NCBI GenBank assembly: GCA_000166735.2
Contig: AEMJ01000164.1
Span: 1 to 64,000 of the forward strand
Source: Leuconostoc inhae KCTC 3774
GTDB taxonomy: Bacteria > Bacillota > Bacilli > Lactobacillales > Lactobacillaceae
Direction of reading: 5' to 3'
Length of the DNA: 64,000 nt
Position 1 is the first letter of the stretch, and the number at the start of each line of letters is the position of its first letter. The notes under the pieces are model-generated. The model was not told where the DNA came from. It searched no databases and saw only the letters and a program-made list of their open reading frames with translations. The translations under genes were made by a program, and so were the position numbers. Below are positions 63,139-64,000 of the stretch, piece after piece.

Positions 63139-64000
63139 CTGCAGGTGTTTATCTGTTATAACTTCAGTCGTGCCTTGAGTTTTCTGCCTCGCAGAGGTTA
63201 AACGTGATTGAAATCTATCACTTTGCGGTACCTTGATATGTCGCAGCATATCATTCCAATCTGTTTTATTTTGCCCAGGAATTTGTTTTGGTAGATGTGA
63301 GATAACTGAAATTGACTCAAAATCTAAACTGTCTTTAAAGGCTTTTCCCGCTTCATCGTTATCAACGGCAAGGACGATTTTTTAGTCTTTCCGCCAAATT
63401 TTCACGTTGATCAATCATTCCTAATGCTTTGACCTTAAGTTCCTCCTTAACCTCTGAATTTAATTCATTAGCAACCAATTTTGAAATAACCCCGACCTTC
63501 AAGCCATTCATCGCAACTAATATAACATCAGTTAATTTGTGATGAAATAATTCATAATAACTCATCAAATCAATCGGTGCTTCAAAAGCTACTACAGTTA
63601 ACGGTTTGTCCTTTGTTGCGGTTACCATGGTTGGTGGCTTACCAATTTTGACCATCATACCGGTGAGTCCGTCACCCTGATTACGTTTTAAATGTTCACG
63701 CTTGCCATATGTCTGGTTACGCCACACGCCTTGCGCTGAAAAGCCCTTAATGACTTGATTATTGTCGATAGATTTAAAAACAACGACGGGCTCGCCTTTT
63801 TGATGTTCATAATCAGTTGTATAGCTTGCTTCGGCAAGCACCCCTTTTTCATGAAAAAAGCAACGGTATCATCTGATAACCCGCGCTCTTCTTTTAAATA
63901 TTTAGTTGCCAAGATTATTGTGTGGTGCTCTTTTAAATGGTATTCAAATTGTTGTCGTTTTTCCGGTACAGCTTCAAAAGCCTTGACATCAGACTGCGCT
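63133..64000 (-). pseudogene. Toprim/DUF3991-type protein, partial and frame-disrupted
   Basis: The frame enters from beyond the window and ends at TAG 63133-63135. It reads FEYHLKEHHTIILATKYLKE, then GLSDDTVAFFMKKG, a DUF3991-like region, and later IVLAVDNDEAGKAF, the Toprim metal motif, then TDWNDMLRH. Such primase-like proteins are usual in conjugative plasmids. Two breaks need one extra base each: C4 at 63841-63844 (giving KKGVLAEASYTTD) and T6 at 63378-63383 (giving RLKKIVLAVDND). Otherwise the sequence is continuous. Confidence 0.7.

Noticed and set aside
1-64000. CRISPR array or cas genes
   Set aside because: No evenly spaced identical repeats and no Cas-like protein are present; the AAGTAG clusters are short and lack spacers.

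Overview
The window looks like chromosome of a Leuconostoc-type lactic acid bacterium that runs into a mobilizable element at its right end. The strongest anchor is zwf (30930-32390), whose product reads as a close relative of the well-studied Leuconostoc mesenteroides glucose-6-phosphate dehydrogenase. The AT-rich sequence, the diacetyl/acetoin reductase, the xylose genes and the Opp, Bce and YtrA-type transporters fit the same family.

Layout. 1-12.6 kb: GtrA-like protein, butA, a YczE-like protein, a broken DUF805 gene, folT behind a tetrahydrofolate riboswitch, an NrtR-like regulator with the niacin transporter niaP, a LysR regulator divergent from a YeiH-type permease, two exported wall proteins (leucine-rich repeat; LysM-NlpC/P60) and a broken Mga-like regulator. 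12.6-16.6 kb: a CPA2 antiporter, then a low-quality stretch holding an ArsB-like permease, arsC, an antiporter fragment and short repeats beside tRNA-Ser(GCU). 16.6-25 kb: a xylose/xyloside regulon (xylB, xylA, xylR, xynB, a GPH symporter) with XylR-type operators and CcpA cre sites. 25-32.5 kb: recQ, a T-box-controlled NhaC-family transporter, a broken MFS gene and zwf. 32.5-38.5 kb: an oppDFBCA operon. 38.5-46.3 kb: a membrane glycerophosphodiesterase and a Bce-type peptide-resistance operon (bceAB, response regulator, kinase, extra ABC pair) with a BceR-type site. 46.4-48.8 kb: adcR/zitR with a double operator, an orphan zinc-type binding protein and an aldo/keto reductase. 48.8-52.8 kb: a YtrA-type operon of GntR regulator plus two ABC pairs.

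52.9-64 kb: an ECF S-component gene cut off beside an IS110-family element, then mobilization DNA read entirely on the minus strand: membrane protein, relaxase, MobC, probable oriT, ArdC-like antirestriction protein, a ToxN/AbiQ-like protein behind a structured leader, small coiled-coil proteins, a duplicated 140-residue family, a GNAT protein, a 373-residue unknown and a Toprim protein that runs off the window. Three of these genes share an upstream repeat built from AAGTAGAAAAGTAG and its inverse, which looks like the operator or centromere of an undescribed control circuit.

A caution covers the whole window. About twenty genes are broken, nearly always by a single missing base in an A/T run of 5-8, and adding one base restores a natural reading frame. 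That is the pattern of homopolymer sequencing error, or of a mismatch-repair mutator, rather than ordinary gene decay. Entries typed pseudogene are therefore frame-disrupted as given and may be intact in the living strain.
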